15,832 nucleotides of DNA from Comamonadaceae bacterium (GCA_947478935.1 CANJXV010000026.1:1-15832); one strand, 5' to 3'; shown: positions 6,954 through 14,075, counted from the stretch's first letter. Translations and numbers: made by a program. Notes: generated by a model not told the origin, from the letters alone.

Positions 6954-8789
6954 ATGGCAATGCGCTCCCACTATTGCGGTCTTGTGACCGAAGCCCTTAT
7001 GGGCCAAACCGTTTCCTTGTGCGGCTGGGTCAACCGTCGGCGCGACCATGGTGGCGTGATTTTTGTCGATCTGCGGGACCGCGAAGGGTATGTCCAGGTG
7101 GTTTGCGATCCGGACCGTCCCGAGATGTTCAAGACCGCCGAAGGCCTGCGCAATGAGTTTTGCGTACAAGTCAAGGGCCTGGTGCGTGCGCGCCCTGACG
7201 GTACCGTTAATGGCAACCTGAAGAGCGGAAAAATCGAAGTTTTGTGCCAAGAGTTGATTGTCCTCAACCCGTCGGTAACGCCGCCTTTCCAAATCGACGA
7301 AGACAACTTGTCCGAAACCACACGGCTCACGCACCGCGTGCTGGACCTGCGCCGGCCCTATATGCAAAACAATTTGATGCTGCGCTACCGGGTTTCCATG
7401 GAGGTGCGCAAATTTCTGGACGCCAATGGCTTTGTGGACATCGAAACCCCCATGCTCACCAAGAGCACACCCGAAGGCGCGCGCGACTACCTGGTGCCCA
7501 GCCGCGTCCACGACGGCCAGTTTTTTGCCTTGCCGCAATCGCCCCAGTTGTTCAAGCAATTGCTGATGGTGGCTGGATTTGACCGCTACTACCAGATCAC
7601 TAAGTGCTTTCGCGACGAAGACTTGCGCGCCGACCGCCAGCCCGAATTTACCCAGATTGATATCGAAACCTCGTTCCTGGGCGAAGAAGAAATCCGCGAT
7701 ATGTTCCAGGGCATGATTGCGACGGTATTTAAAAACACCATTGGCGTAGACCTGGGCAACTTTCCGGTGATGAGTTACGCCGATGCGATGCACATCTATG
7801 GTTCGGACAAGCCGGACTTGCGCGTGAAACTTCAATTTACCGAAATGACCGACGTCATGAAAGACGTGGATTTCAAAGTGTTTTCGAGTGCGGCAACCAT
7901 GAAGGGCGGGCGCGTGGTGGCGCTGCGCGTACCTGGCGGCTCGGTCGAGGGCGGCGGTATCAGCCGCGGCGAGATTGACGCCTATACTGAGTTCGTCAAA
8001 ATTTATGGCGCCAAAGGCCTGGCCTACATCCGGGTTAACGATGCGTCTAAAGGCCCAGGCCAAGAGGCCACCTCGCGCTGGCCCGGTTTGCAAAGCCCCA
8101 TCGTCAAAAACATCCACGACGCAGCATTGGCCGAGTTACTAAAGCGTACGGGCGCACAGGATGGCGATTTGATTTTCTTTGGCGCCGACAAAGCCAAGAT
8201 CGTGAATGATGCTATTGGCGCTTTGCGCTTGAAAATCGGCCACAGCGATTTCGGCAAAAAGCAGGGCTTGTTCGAAAAAGGCTGGGCGCCCCTGTGGGTG
8301 GTGGACTTCCCGATGTTCGAGTTTGATGAGGAAGCGCAGCGCTACACCGCTACCCATCACCCCTTTACCGCGCCCAAAGACGGTCACGAGGACTGGATGG
8401 TCACCGCCCCCGAAAAATGCATTTCCAAAGGCTATGACATGGTCTTGAACGGCTGGGAAATGGGTGGCGGATCGGTGCGTATCCATCGCGCCGATGTTCA
8501 GCAAAAAGTGTTTGATGCGCTCAAGATCACGCCCGAAGAGGCACAGCTCAAGTTCGGCTTCCTACTTGATGCTTTGCAATATGGCGCCCCCCCACATGGT
8601 GGCTTGGCCTTCGGTCTGGACCGCATCATCACCTTGATGACTGGCGCCGAATCCATCCGCGATGTAATTGCCTTCCCCAAAACCCAGCGCGCCCAGTGTT
8701 TGCTTACGCAAGCGCCCAGCCCGGTAGACGAAAAGCAGTTACGCGAGTTGCACATCCGCTTGCGCAACCTGGACGCCGTCAAGGCCTGA
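6954..8789 (+). CDS. aspS: Aspartyl-tRNA synthetase, probably non-discriminating
   Basis: The product is 611 residues and of full length for bacterial-type AspRS. It charges tRNA-Asp with aspartate. The order is an N-terminal OB-fold anticodon-binding domain (about 1-110), a class II catalytic core with motif 2 at FRDEDLRADRQPEFTQID (219-236), the bacterial GAD insertion (about 290-420), and motif 3 near the C-terminus (GLAFGLDRIITLMTG). Histidine 32 in RRDHGG matches the position where Pseudomonas aeruginosa AspRS has the histidine linked to charging both tRNA-Asp and tRNA-Asn; the discriminating E. coli enzyme has leucine. A non-discriminating enzyme would need the GatCAB amidotransferase, which would be encoded elsewhere. 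The ribosome site GAGGGG (6934-6939) lies 14 bases from the ATG, longer than usual; MAMR is nonetheless the common annotated N-terminus. Confidence 0.96.
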   Translation: MAMRSHYCGLVTEALMGQTVSLCGWVNRRRDHGGVIFVDLRDREGYVQVVCDPDRPEMFKTAEGLRNEFCVQVKGLVRARPDGTVNGNLKSGKIEVLCQELIVLNPSVTPPFQIDEDNLSETTRLTHRVLDLRRPYMQNNLMLRYRVSMEVRKFLDANGFVDIETPMLTKSTPEGARDYLVPSRVHDGQFFALPQSPQLFKQLLMVAGFDRYYQITKCFRDEDLRADRQPEFTQIDIETSFLGEEEIRDMFQGMIATVFKNTIGVDLGNFPVMSYADAMHIYGSDKPDLRVKLQFTEMTDVMKDVDFKVFSSAATMKGGRVVALRVPGGSVEGGGISRGEIDAYTEFVKIYGAKGLAYIRVNDASKGPGQEATSRWPGLQSPIVKNIHDAALAELLKRTGAQDGDLIFFGADKAKIVNDAIGALRLKIGHSDFGKKQGLFEKGWAPLWVVDFPMFEFDEEAQRYTATHHPFTAPKDGHEDWMVTAPEKCISKGYDMVLNGWEMGGGSVRIHRADVQQKVFDALKITPEEAQLKFGFLLDALQYGAPPHGGLAFGLDRIITLMTGAESIRDVIAFPKTQRAQCLLTQAPSPVDEKQLRELHIRLRNLDAVKA

Positions 8790-8805
8790 CAGGCCTGCGC
8801 CAGGC
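8784..8805. terminator. Candidate bidirectional hairpin between convergent genes
   Basis: The 17-base gap between the convergent aspS and minus-strand genes lies inside a run of inverted repeats: GCCTG (8793-8797) with CAGGC (8801-8805), and an overlapping GCCTG (8784-8788) with CAGGC (8790-8794). Stems are only 5 bp and no T-run is present. The case rests mostly on the convergent position. Confidence 0.3.
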
Positions 8806-8806
8806 T

Positions 8807-9415
8807 CTAGACGCCCATGATGCGCTGGTAAGCCCGGCGCGTGGGCTCGGACACTGCATCGAGCAATTGAACATGGCTGGTCTGGTGACGCGCCAGCATG
8901 CGCGCCGAAGCTACCCAGCGCGACTTGCAAAACCAGTGGCAGCTGTGCTGCATCAACAGCAATTCAGCTGTTAAGCAAAAGGCCCGGTCGCGCGCGGACA
9001 GGCCTGCTGCGTTGCCCATCACGCGGCTGATGCCCTCACCGTGTGCCAGCAAAATGTCGTGCAGGCTGAACGTAGAAGCGGGCAGCCAGCGCGTGGCCAG
9101 TGGCAAACTCAAGGGCAGGGTACTGGCGCGTAAACGGCGTGGGTCGGCTTCGGCTGCCAAGTCGGTCAGCAAACTTTGAAATTGGCTCTCGAGTTGGTTT
9201 TCGGTTTGGGTCAGCATGGACCAAATGCTTTGGCGCCGCTCTGCTTCCTGCTCACCCATGGCGCGCAAATAGCCGTCCACCAGGGTTTGCATCAGGTTCT
9301 CAATCTGGTAGCGCCGCAAAAATCTACCCAGAATCAACACACGGCGACGCTGCTCCAGCGAATTGCGCATTTGCAGGCTGAAGGCGAGAACCGCGAAAAA
9401 GACCAGGACGTTCAT
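8807..9415 (-). CDS. Hypothetical membrane-anchored protein with Cys/His cluster
   Basis: I do not recognise this 202-residue protein. It starts with one hydrophobic segment (about 3-15) followed by a basic patch (RNSLEQRRR, RFLRR), consistent with a short N-terminal membrane anchor and the rest in the cytoplasm. A helical, glutamine-rich stretch (about 35-90, LTQTENQLESQFQSLL) could be a coiled coil. The C-terminal half contains HDILLAHGEGI and then C147, H157, C159, H160 and C163 (HSCHWFC), a grouping that could bind metal. ATG 9415 is chosen over the in-frame ATG at 9478 because the hydrophobic N-terminus then begins at residue 2; the ribosome site is weak. It is alone on the minus strand, converging with aspS and diverging from nudB. 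It is the only long frame consistent with that layout, so I think it is real. Confidence 0.72.
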   Translation of the reverse strand: MNVLVFFAVLAFSLQMRNSLEQRRRVLILGRFLRRYQIENLMQTLVDGYLRAMGEQEAERRQSIWSMLTQTENQLESQFQSLLTDLAAEADPRRLRASTLPLSLPLATRWLPASTFSLHDILLAHGEGISRVMGNAAGLSARDRAFCLTAELLLMQHSCHWFCKSRWVASARMLARHQTSHVQLLDAVSEPTRRAYQRIMGV

Positions 9416-9479
9416 GTGGGTGTGGTGCCTTGCACGGCACGCATGCTTGGGGTTGCCGGGCAAGTGTAGCGACTGCACA

Positions 9480-9516
9480 GCCTGCAGCGGCCCTGCGCAA
9501 AAGCGGCAGGCACAAT
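9480..9516 (+). promoter_or_regulatory. Candidate nudB promoter region with imperfect dyad
   Basis: The 124-base divergent gap (9416-9539) must hold promoters for both flanking genes. CACAAT (9511-9516) is a possible -10 for nudB, but no convincing -35 lies at the right distance. GCCTGCAGC (9480-9488) and GCGGCAGGC (9503-9511) form an inverted repeat with one mismatch in nine, ending on this box, so it could be an operator or a leader hairpin. Confidence 0.25.
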
Positions 9517-9539
9517 GGGGGCATGCTTTGCCACCGCTT

Positions 9540-10016
9540 ATGCGCCCCGCCTTGAAAATTCCCCAATCTGTGTTGGTGGTGATCTACACGCCGTCCCTGC
9601 AGGTCTTGCTGATCCGCCGTGCCGACTCCGATCCAGCGGCACCGGCTTTTTGGCAATCGGTGACCGGCAGCAAAGACCACGCGCACGAATCCTTCGAGGA
9701 AACCGCCGTCCGCGAGGTACGCGAAGAGACCGGTATTAACTGTTCCCTCGGCTCGCCCTTGCATGCCCATTTGCAAGACTGGGCGCTGGAAAACGTGTAC
9801 CCGATTTACCCGCGCTGGTTGCACCGCTACGCGCCGGGCGTAGTAATGAACACCGAACATGTTTTTGGTTTGCAAGTGCCCGAGGGCACGGCGGTGCAGC
9901 TAGAGCCGCGCGAACACACCGCTTTGCAGTGGCTGCCCTATACGGAGGCGGCGGCGCTGTGTTTTTCGCCTTCGAATGCCGAAGCCTGCTTGCTGCTTCC
10001 CCGGTTTGCAAGCTGA
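9540..10016 (+). CDS. nudB: Dihydroneopterin triphosphate diphosphatase NudB (Nudix hydrolase)
   Basis: The product is 158 residues. NudB removes pyrophosphate from dihydroneopterin triphosphate, the product of GTP cyclohydrolase I, as the second step of folate synthesis. The N-terminus KIPQSVLVVIYTP and FWQSVTGS (38-45) are typical of NudB. The Nudix box runs from G43 to I66 with the REVREETGI core; it has one residue more than the textbook G-x5-E spacing, which I recall as normal in betaproteobacterial NudB. The catalytic glutamates E59, E62 and E63 are present. ATG 9540 has no ribosome site in front of it. An in-frame TTG at 9528 has GGGGG (9517-9521) six bases upstream and may be the true start, adding four residues. 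The next gene begins 10 bases after the stop. Confidence 0.9.
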   Translation: MRPALKIPQSVLVVIYTPSLQVLLIRRADSDPAAPAFWQSVTGSKDHAHESFEETAVREVREETGINCSLGSPLHAHLQDWALENVYPIYPRWLHRYAPGVVMNTEHVFGLQVPEGTAVQLEPREHTALQWLPYTEAAALCFSPSNAEACLLLPRFAS

Positions 10017-10026
10017 CAGAGCCGCT

Positions 10027-10776
10027 ATGCCAGCTGTTTTGCGTGTGGTCAGCTACAACATCCACAAAGGTGTGCGCGGCCTGGGCCCGGCGAGGCGTTT
10101 GGAAATTCACAATTTGCGCCAGGCGATTGCCCGCCTGGACGCGGACTTGGTCTGCTTGCAGGAAGTGCGAAAGCTCAACCGGCGCGAGGCGCAGTTTTTC
10201 GCCCACTGGCCTGTGCAGGGCCAGGCCGATTTTCTGGCGCCGCAGGGTCACACCGCCGTGTACCGCAGCAATGCGATTACGCGCCACGGCGAGCACGGTA
10301 ATGCCTTGCTATCACGCTGGCCGGTACTGGCGCACCAGCACGCCGATATGTCGGATCACCGCTTCGAGCAGCGCGGGCTTTTGCATAGCGAAGTGGATGT
10401 GCGCGGGCAGACTGTGCATGTGCTGGTGCTGCATCTGGGTTTGATGCGCGGCGGGCGCATGCGCCAGTTACAGCAGGTATGCGATTACGTGCGCCGCGAT
10501 ATCGCGCCCGATGCGCCGATCATTGTGGCCGGGGACTTCAATGAGTGGAACGCCAGTGTGCGCAAAGTGCTGGGTGACGTGGGCCTTGAGGCGCCCACGC
10601 ATCAGCATTTACCCACCTTTCCTTCGGCCTTGCCTTTGCTGGCTTTGGACCATGTTTACACCCGTGGTCTACAGCCTTTGCGCCAGCATGTGCCCCATGG
10701 CCCGCACTGGGCGCGCATGTCGGACCATTTGCCCATCGTGGCCGAGTTTGTGCTGCCGGGCCGGGCGCCACTATGA
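10027..10776 (+). CDS. Endonuclease/exonuclease/phosphatase family protein (YbhP-like)
   Basis: The product is 249 residues and a single EEP-fold domain. The catalytic set of metal-dependent phosphodiesterases (DNase I, exonuclease III, sphingomyelinase type) is visible: N11 in SYNIHKG, E46 in CLQEVR, H136 in LHLGL, D170 and N172 in AGDFNEW, D208/H209 in LDHVYT and D233/H234 in MSDHLP. All key residues are present, so it should be active; the substrate is unknown. It overlaps clsB by ATGA (10773-10776). The same pairing exists in E. coli, where ybhP lies beside clsB (ybhO), which suggests a lipid-related phosphodiester substrate rather than DNA repair (inference). ATG 10027 follows the nudB stop by 10 bases; an in-frame ATG at 9976 would overlap nudB and add 17 residues unlike the family. 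Confidence 0.88.
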   Translation: MPAVLRVVSYNIHKGVRGLGPARRLEIHNLRQAIARLDADLVCLQEVRKLNRREAQFFAHWPVQGQADFLAPQGHTAVYRSNAITRHGEHGNALLSRWPVLAHQHADMSDHRFEQRGLLHSEVDVRGQTVHVLVLHLGLMRGGRMRQLQQVCDYVRRDIAPDAPIIVAGDFNEWNASVRKVLGDVGLEAPTHQHLPTFPSALPLLALDHVYTRGLQPLRQHVPHGPHWARMSDHLPIVAEFVLPGRAPL

Positions 10777-11987
10777 ACGCGGTGCATTTGCGTGCGCGCC
10801 ATGACCTGCAATTGCTGCAAGGTGCCAAGGAGTTGTTCCAGGCCATGGTGCATGCCATCGAGCACAGCAAGCACGAGGTACGTTTAGAAACCTATATTTT
10901 TGCCTTTGACGAACAGGGCCAGGCGGTGGCTGCTGCGTTAGAGCGCGCGGCGCTGCGCGGCGTGCAGGTCTATCTGGTGGTCGATGGCATAGGCACGCCC
11001 GCGCTGCCCTCGCCATGGACGGCGCGCTTTGACGCAGCTGGGGTGCGCTGGCACCGCTTCTCGCCTTTGGGTTGGCTAGGAGTTTTTTTCCCCGTGCGCT
11101 GGCGCCGTTTGCACCGCAAGCTCTGCGTGGTCGATGGGCGCGTGGCCTTTTGCGGTGGTATCAATGTTATGGATGATTTTCATGATTTGCGTTTGGGCAC
11201 TTTAGACGCGGCGCGCTTGGATTTTGCGGTGCAGGTACAAGGCCCCTTGGTGATGGACGCTCAGACGCTGATGCGGCGCTTTTGGTCCCGACTCGATTTT
11301 GCGCGCGGTTTGGAATCGCGCCAGTGGTCAAAGGCGCGTAGCCAATGGCAAGCCGCCTTGCGACCACAACCCGCCCCCAAGCAGGCCCCCGCGCCGGACG
11401 ATATGCCGGGCAAGATACCGGCAGCATTGGTATTGCGCGACAACCTGCGAAACCGCAGCCGCATTGAGCAAACCTACCGCCAGGCCATAGGCCAGGCGCA
11501 CCACGAGGTATTGATTGCCAACGCCTATTTCATGCCTGGGCGTAAATTGCGGCATGCGTTGGAACATGCGGCGCAGCGCGGCGTGCGCGTGACCCTGTTG
11601 TTGCAAGGGCGCTATGAATATTTCATGCAGTTTCATGGCGCACGCGCGGTCTACGGCAGTTTGCTGGCAGCGGGTGTGCAAATTTATGAGTACCAGGGCG
11701 GTTTGTTACATGCCAAAGTGGCGGTGGTCGATAGCGTTTGGGCGACTGTGGGCTCGTCCAACCTGGAGCCCTTAAGTCTCTTACTGGCGCGTGAAGCCAA
11801 TGTAGTTTTGCGCGATGAACATTTCGCTCTGGTGCTACGCCAGCGCCTGCTTTCAGCGATCGCGCAGCAATCGGTGCACATGGACCCATTGCGCTACATT
11901 GGGCGCGGCCACTGGCAGCGCGTGCTGGACCGGCTGGCACTGGTCATTATGCGAATCGGCTTGTTTGTCGTGGGGCGCCGCTACTGA
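10773..11987 (+). CDS. clsB: Cardiolipin synthase B (phospholipase D family)
   Basis: The product is 404 residues, matching ClsB. It has two phospholipase D HKD motifs: HRKLCVVDG (H114, K116, D121) followed by GGIN, and HAKVAVVDS (H313, K315, D320) followed by GSSN. ClsB makes cardiolipin and can also form phosphatidylglycerol, acting on phospholipids at the inner membrane. Unlike ClsA it lacks two long N-terminal membrane segments, as here; the C-terminus ends in a short hydrophobic stretch (about 387-400, LALVIMRIGLFVV) that may sit on the membrane. A Pro/Ala-rich linker at about 197-215 joins the two halves. It is translationally coupled to the EEP gene through the ATGA overlap. Confidence 0.9.
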   Translation: MNAVHLRARHDLQLLQGAKELFQAMVHAIEHSKHEVRLETYIFAFDEQGQAVAAALERAALRGVQVYLVVDGIGTPALPSPWTARFDAAGVRWHRFSPLGWLGVFFPVRWRRLHRKLCVVDGRVAFCGGINVMDDFHDLRLGTLDAARLDFAVQVQGPLVMDAQTLMRRFWSRLDFARGLESRQWSKARSQWQAALRPQPAPKQAPAPDDMPGKIPAALVLRDNLRNRSRIEQTYRQAIGQAHHEVLIANAYFMPGRKLRHALEHAAQRGVRVTLLLQGRYEYFMQFHGARAVYGSLLAAGVQIYEYQGGLLHAKVAVVDSVWATVGSSNLEPLSLLLAREANVVLRDEHFALVLRQRLLSAIAQQSVHMDPLRYIGRGHWQRVLDRLALVIMRIGLFVVGRRY

Positions 11988-12030
11988 GCCGCGCCAGCAT
12001 CCGGCCAATCCCGCGCGGGCCCCGCGTGCA

Positions 12031-12059
12031 TTGCTTATAGGCCTCGGTGCGATAAGCAA
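12031..12059 (+). promoter_or_regulatory. Perfect 8-bp dyad upstream of folE (candidate operator)
   Basis: TTGCTTAT (12031-12038) and ATAAGCAA (12052-12059) are exact inverted repeats separated by 13 bases. The half-sites are about two helical turns apart centre to centre (21 bases), the spacing expected for a dimeric repressor or activator. The dyad covers the -35 region of the candidate promoter at 12064-12072. With no T-run it is a poor terminator for clsB, so I favour an operator. Confidence 0.45.
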
Positions 12060-12063
12060 ACGC

Positions 12064-12072
12064 TGGTAATAT
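12064..12072 (+). promoter_or_regulatory. Candidate extended -10 promoter for folE
   Basis: TGGTAATAT fits an extended -10 element (TG, one base, then TAATAT, one base swap from TATAAT). Transcription would start near 12079, giving a leader of about 22 bases before the folE ATG. The sequence 17 bases upstream (TCGGTG) is a poor -35, which suits an extended -10 promoter or one needing an activator at the dyad. Confidence 0.45.
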
Positions 12073-12101
12073 GGTTTGTTAGCCATCATTATTAGATCGC
12101 C

Positions 12102-12803
12102 ATGAATCCATCTGACGAGGACGTAGGAACCCCGGTTTCCGTCAAAATCCGGGAGCGCATACAGGCCGCCCGTAAGCGTTTTAACGCCAACGACAATATT
12201 GCCGAATTTGTTCATCCCGGCGAACTCGAAGCCTTGCTGGACGAGGTAGAGGAAAAAATGCGTGGCGTGCTGGGCGCTCTGGTGATTGATACCGAGCATG
12301 ACCACAACACCGCCAACACCGCGCGCCGGGTGGCCAAGATGTACCTTAATGAAGTGTTCCGGGGCCGCTATGTGCCGGCGCCGGCGATTACCGAATTTCC
12401 CAATGCCGAACACCTGAACGAACTCATGATCGTCGGCCCGATCACCGTGCGCAGCGCCTGCAGCCACCATTTTTGCCCGGTGATTGGCAATATTTGGATT
12501 GGCGTATTACCCAACGAGCACACCAATGTGATCGGCCTGAGCAAATATGCGCGCCTGGCCGAGTGGGTGATGGGGCGGCCCCAAATTCAGGAAGAAGCGG
12601 TGGTGCAACTCGCCGACCTGATACAGGAAAAAACCCAACCCGATGGCCTGGCTATCGTGATGGAGGCCAGCCACTTTTGCATGTCCTGGCGCGGCGTGAA
12701 AGACATGGACAGCAAGATGATTAATTCCGTCATGCGTGGCGTGTTTTTGAAAGACCCGAATTTACGCCGCGAGTTTTTGTCTCTCATTCCTAAGAAAGGC
12801 TGA
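12102..12803 (+). CDS. folE: GTP cyclohydrolase I, divergent FolE with CSHH metal site
   Basis: The product is 233 residues. FolE converts GTP to dihydroneopterin triphosphate, the first step to folate and pterins, as a toroidal decamer with zinc. The metal ligands match E. coli Cys110/His113/Cys181: here C120, H123 and C193 (ACSHHFCP and SHFCMSWRG). The GTP-binding RPQIQEE (E164 matching E. coli Glu152) and the family segment VIGLSKYARL are present. Serine 121 replaces the glutamate of the common CEHH motif, and FCPVIG replaces the usual following sequence, so this is a distinct subgroup. The fold and other key residues are kept, so activity is likely but unproven. The ribosome site before ATG 12102 is weak. 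The BLUF gene starts 3 bases after the stop. A second, canonical folE elsewhere in the genome is possible. Confidence 0.9.
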   Translation: MNPSDEDVGTPVSVKIRERIQAARKRFNANDNIAEFVHPGELEALLDEVEEKMRGVLGALVIDTEHDHNTANTARRVAKMYLNEVFRGRYVPAPAITEFPNAEHLNELMIVGPITVRSACSHHFCPVIGNIWIGVLPNEHTNVIGLSKYARLAEWVMGRPQIQEEAVVQLADLIQEKTQPDGLAIVMEASHFCMSWRGVKDMDSKMINSVMRGVFLKDPNLRREFLSLIPKKG

Positions 12804-12806
12804 ACC

Positions 12807-13229
12807 ATGTTGGTCCGTTTGCTTTATGCCAGTCGCGCTATTGACCCCGCCAGCGCAGAGATTGAACAAATCCTGGCGCAGTCCCGTCAGGGCAATCCAG
12901 GCCAGGGCATCACCGGTATTCTTTGCTATGGCGGCGGTATCTTTTTGCAAGCCATCGAGGGTGGACGCAATGCGGTCAGCGAGCTGTACGGCCACATCCA
13001 GCGCGACCCGCGCCATAAAGACGTGATCTTGCTGCATTATGAAGAAATCAGCGAGCGACGCTTTAGCGGTTGGACCATGGGTCAGGTCAATATGTCCAAA
13101 ATCAATGCCAGCATCTTGCTTAAGTACGCGGAAAAACCCGAGTTAGATCCTTACAACGTGTCCGGCAAAGTGTCACTGGCCTTGTTGGAAGAACTGATGG
13201 CCACTGCGTCCATCATGGGCCGGGCCTAA
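12807..13229 (+). CDS. BLUF-domain blue-light receptor
   Basis: The product is 140 residues: a single BLUF domain (about 1-95) plus a C-terminal helical cap and no output domain. BLUF proteins bind FAD non-covalently and switch hydrogen bonding around the flavin on blue light. The photocycle residues are all present when aligned to AppA: Y7 (LLYAS), N30 (NPGQGITG), Q48 (FLQAIEGG), W89 and M91 (SGWTMG). The short form must act by binding a partner protein, as for other short BLUF proteins. AAAGG (12795-12799) is 7 bases from the ATG, and the gap to the folE stop is 3 bases, so the two are almost surely on one message and translationally coupled. FolE is a reasonable guess for a functional partner, but the sequence does not show it. 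Confidence 0.93.
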   Translation: MLVRLLYASRAIDPASAEIEQILAQSRQGNPGQGITGILCYGGGIFLQAIEGGRNAVSELYGHIQRDPRHKDVILLHYEEISERRFSGWTMGQVNMSKINASILLKYAEKPELDPYNVSGKVSLALLEELMATASIMGRA

Positions 13230-13247
13230 GCGGCTTATCGATCAACC

Positions 13248-14075
13248 ATGGCCATGTTGCTGGGTTGCGATTTTTCCAGCAGTCCGGGGCCACGCAAGCA
13301 CATCGTCCTGGCCTGGGGTCATAGCGACGGCGCGCGCCTCGTATTGGATTGCCTGGAGCGCTTGCAAAGTTTGGATGCGTTTACTGCGGCGCTGGACGCG
13401 CACCAGGCTTGGGTAGGCGGTTTCGATTTACCCTTTGGCCTGCCGCGCGAACTCATAGTGCATTTGGACTGGCCCACGCGCTGGGAAGACTGCATCGCGC
13501 ATTACGCCGCCTTGCCCCGTTCCCAGATTCGTGCTCTGTTCGCGGCCTTTTGCGACAGCCGTCCCGCAGGCGGCAAGTTCGCACACCGGGCCACCGACGA
13601 ACCGGCAGGCTCCAGCCCTTCCATGAAATGGGTGAATCCGCCGGTCGCCTACATGTTGCATGCGGGCGTACCCGCCATCTTGGCATCGCAGGCCTATTTC
13701 CCCGGCTTGCAAGCGCCTCATAAGAAGGCCTTGCGCATTGCACTAGAGGCCTATCCAGGCATGCTGGCGCGCGAAGTGTTGGGTACGCAAAGTTATAAAA
13801 GTGATGACAAAACCAAGCAAACGCCAGAGCGTTTGATTGCCCGCAAAGACCTAATCAACGCCCTCGAACTAGGGCAGACGCGCTGGGGCACGCGCCTTAA
13901 GCTCAGCCACGCACAACGCGATGCACTGGCCCAGGACGCCAGTGGTGATGCTCTGGACGCGGTGCTGTGCCTAGTCCAAGCCGCGTGGGCGCAAGCGGCC
14001 CACGCGCAAGGCGATGCGCGCTACGGCTTGCCTGCAGACATGGACGCTTTAGAAGGCTGGATTCTGGGCGCTTAG
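13248..14075 (+). CDS. DUF429 family protein (predicted RNase H-like fold)
   Basis: The product is 275 residues. It matches DUF429, predicted to adopt an RNase H-like fold with a nuclease-type acidic centre. The signature blocks are GCDFSSSP (D8), GGFDLPFGLP (D60), LEAYPGMLAREVLG (E167) and SGDALDAVLCLVQA (D234, D237); the spread of acidic residues is as expected for two-metal catalysis. No activity has been established for the family as far as I know. It starts 18 bases after the BLUF stop, with no evident ribosome site, and may be the third gene of the folE-BLUF unit. ATG 13254 is an equally possible start, giving MLLGCDFSSSP. Confidence 0.85.
   Translation: MAMLLGCDFSSSPGPRKHIVLAWGHSDGARLVLDCLERLQSLDAFTAALDAHQAWVGGFDLPFGLPRELIVHLDWPTRWEDCIAHYAALPRSQIRALFAAFCDSRPAGGKFAHRATDEPAGSSPSMKWVNPPVAYMLHAGVPAILASQAYFPGLQAPHKKALRIALEAYPGMLAREVLGTQSYKSDDKTKQTPERLIARKDLINALELGQTRWGTRLKLSHAQRDALAQDASGDALDAVLCLVQAAWAQAAHAQGDARYGLPADMDALEGWILGA

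Noticed and set aside
6846..8117. Long antisense frame (423 codons) opposite aspS
   Set aside because: It lies wholly on the reverse of a clear, full-length aspS and arises from codon bias in GC-rich DNA.
9523..9555. Ten-codon leader ORF (ATG 9523 to TGA 9555) overlapping the nudB start
   Set aside because: The G-run in front is too close to its ATG and better suits the TTG at 9528; there is no sign of coding selection in so short a frame.
12010..12019. Ten-base palindrome CCCGCGCGGG after clsB
   Set aside because: It is a GC-only palindrome with no room for a loop and no T-run; likely chance in GC-rich DNA.
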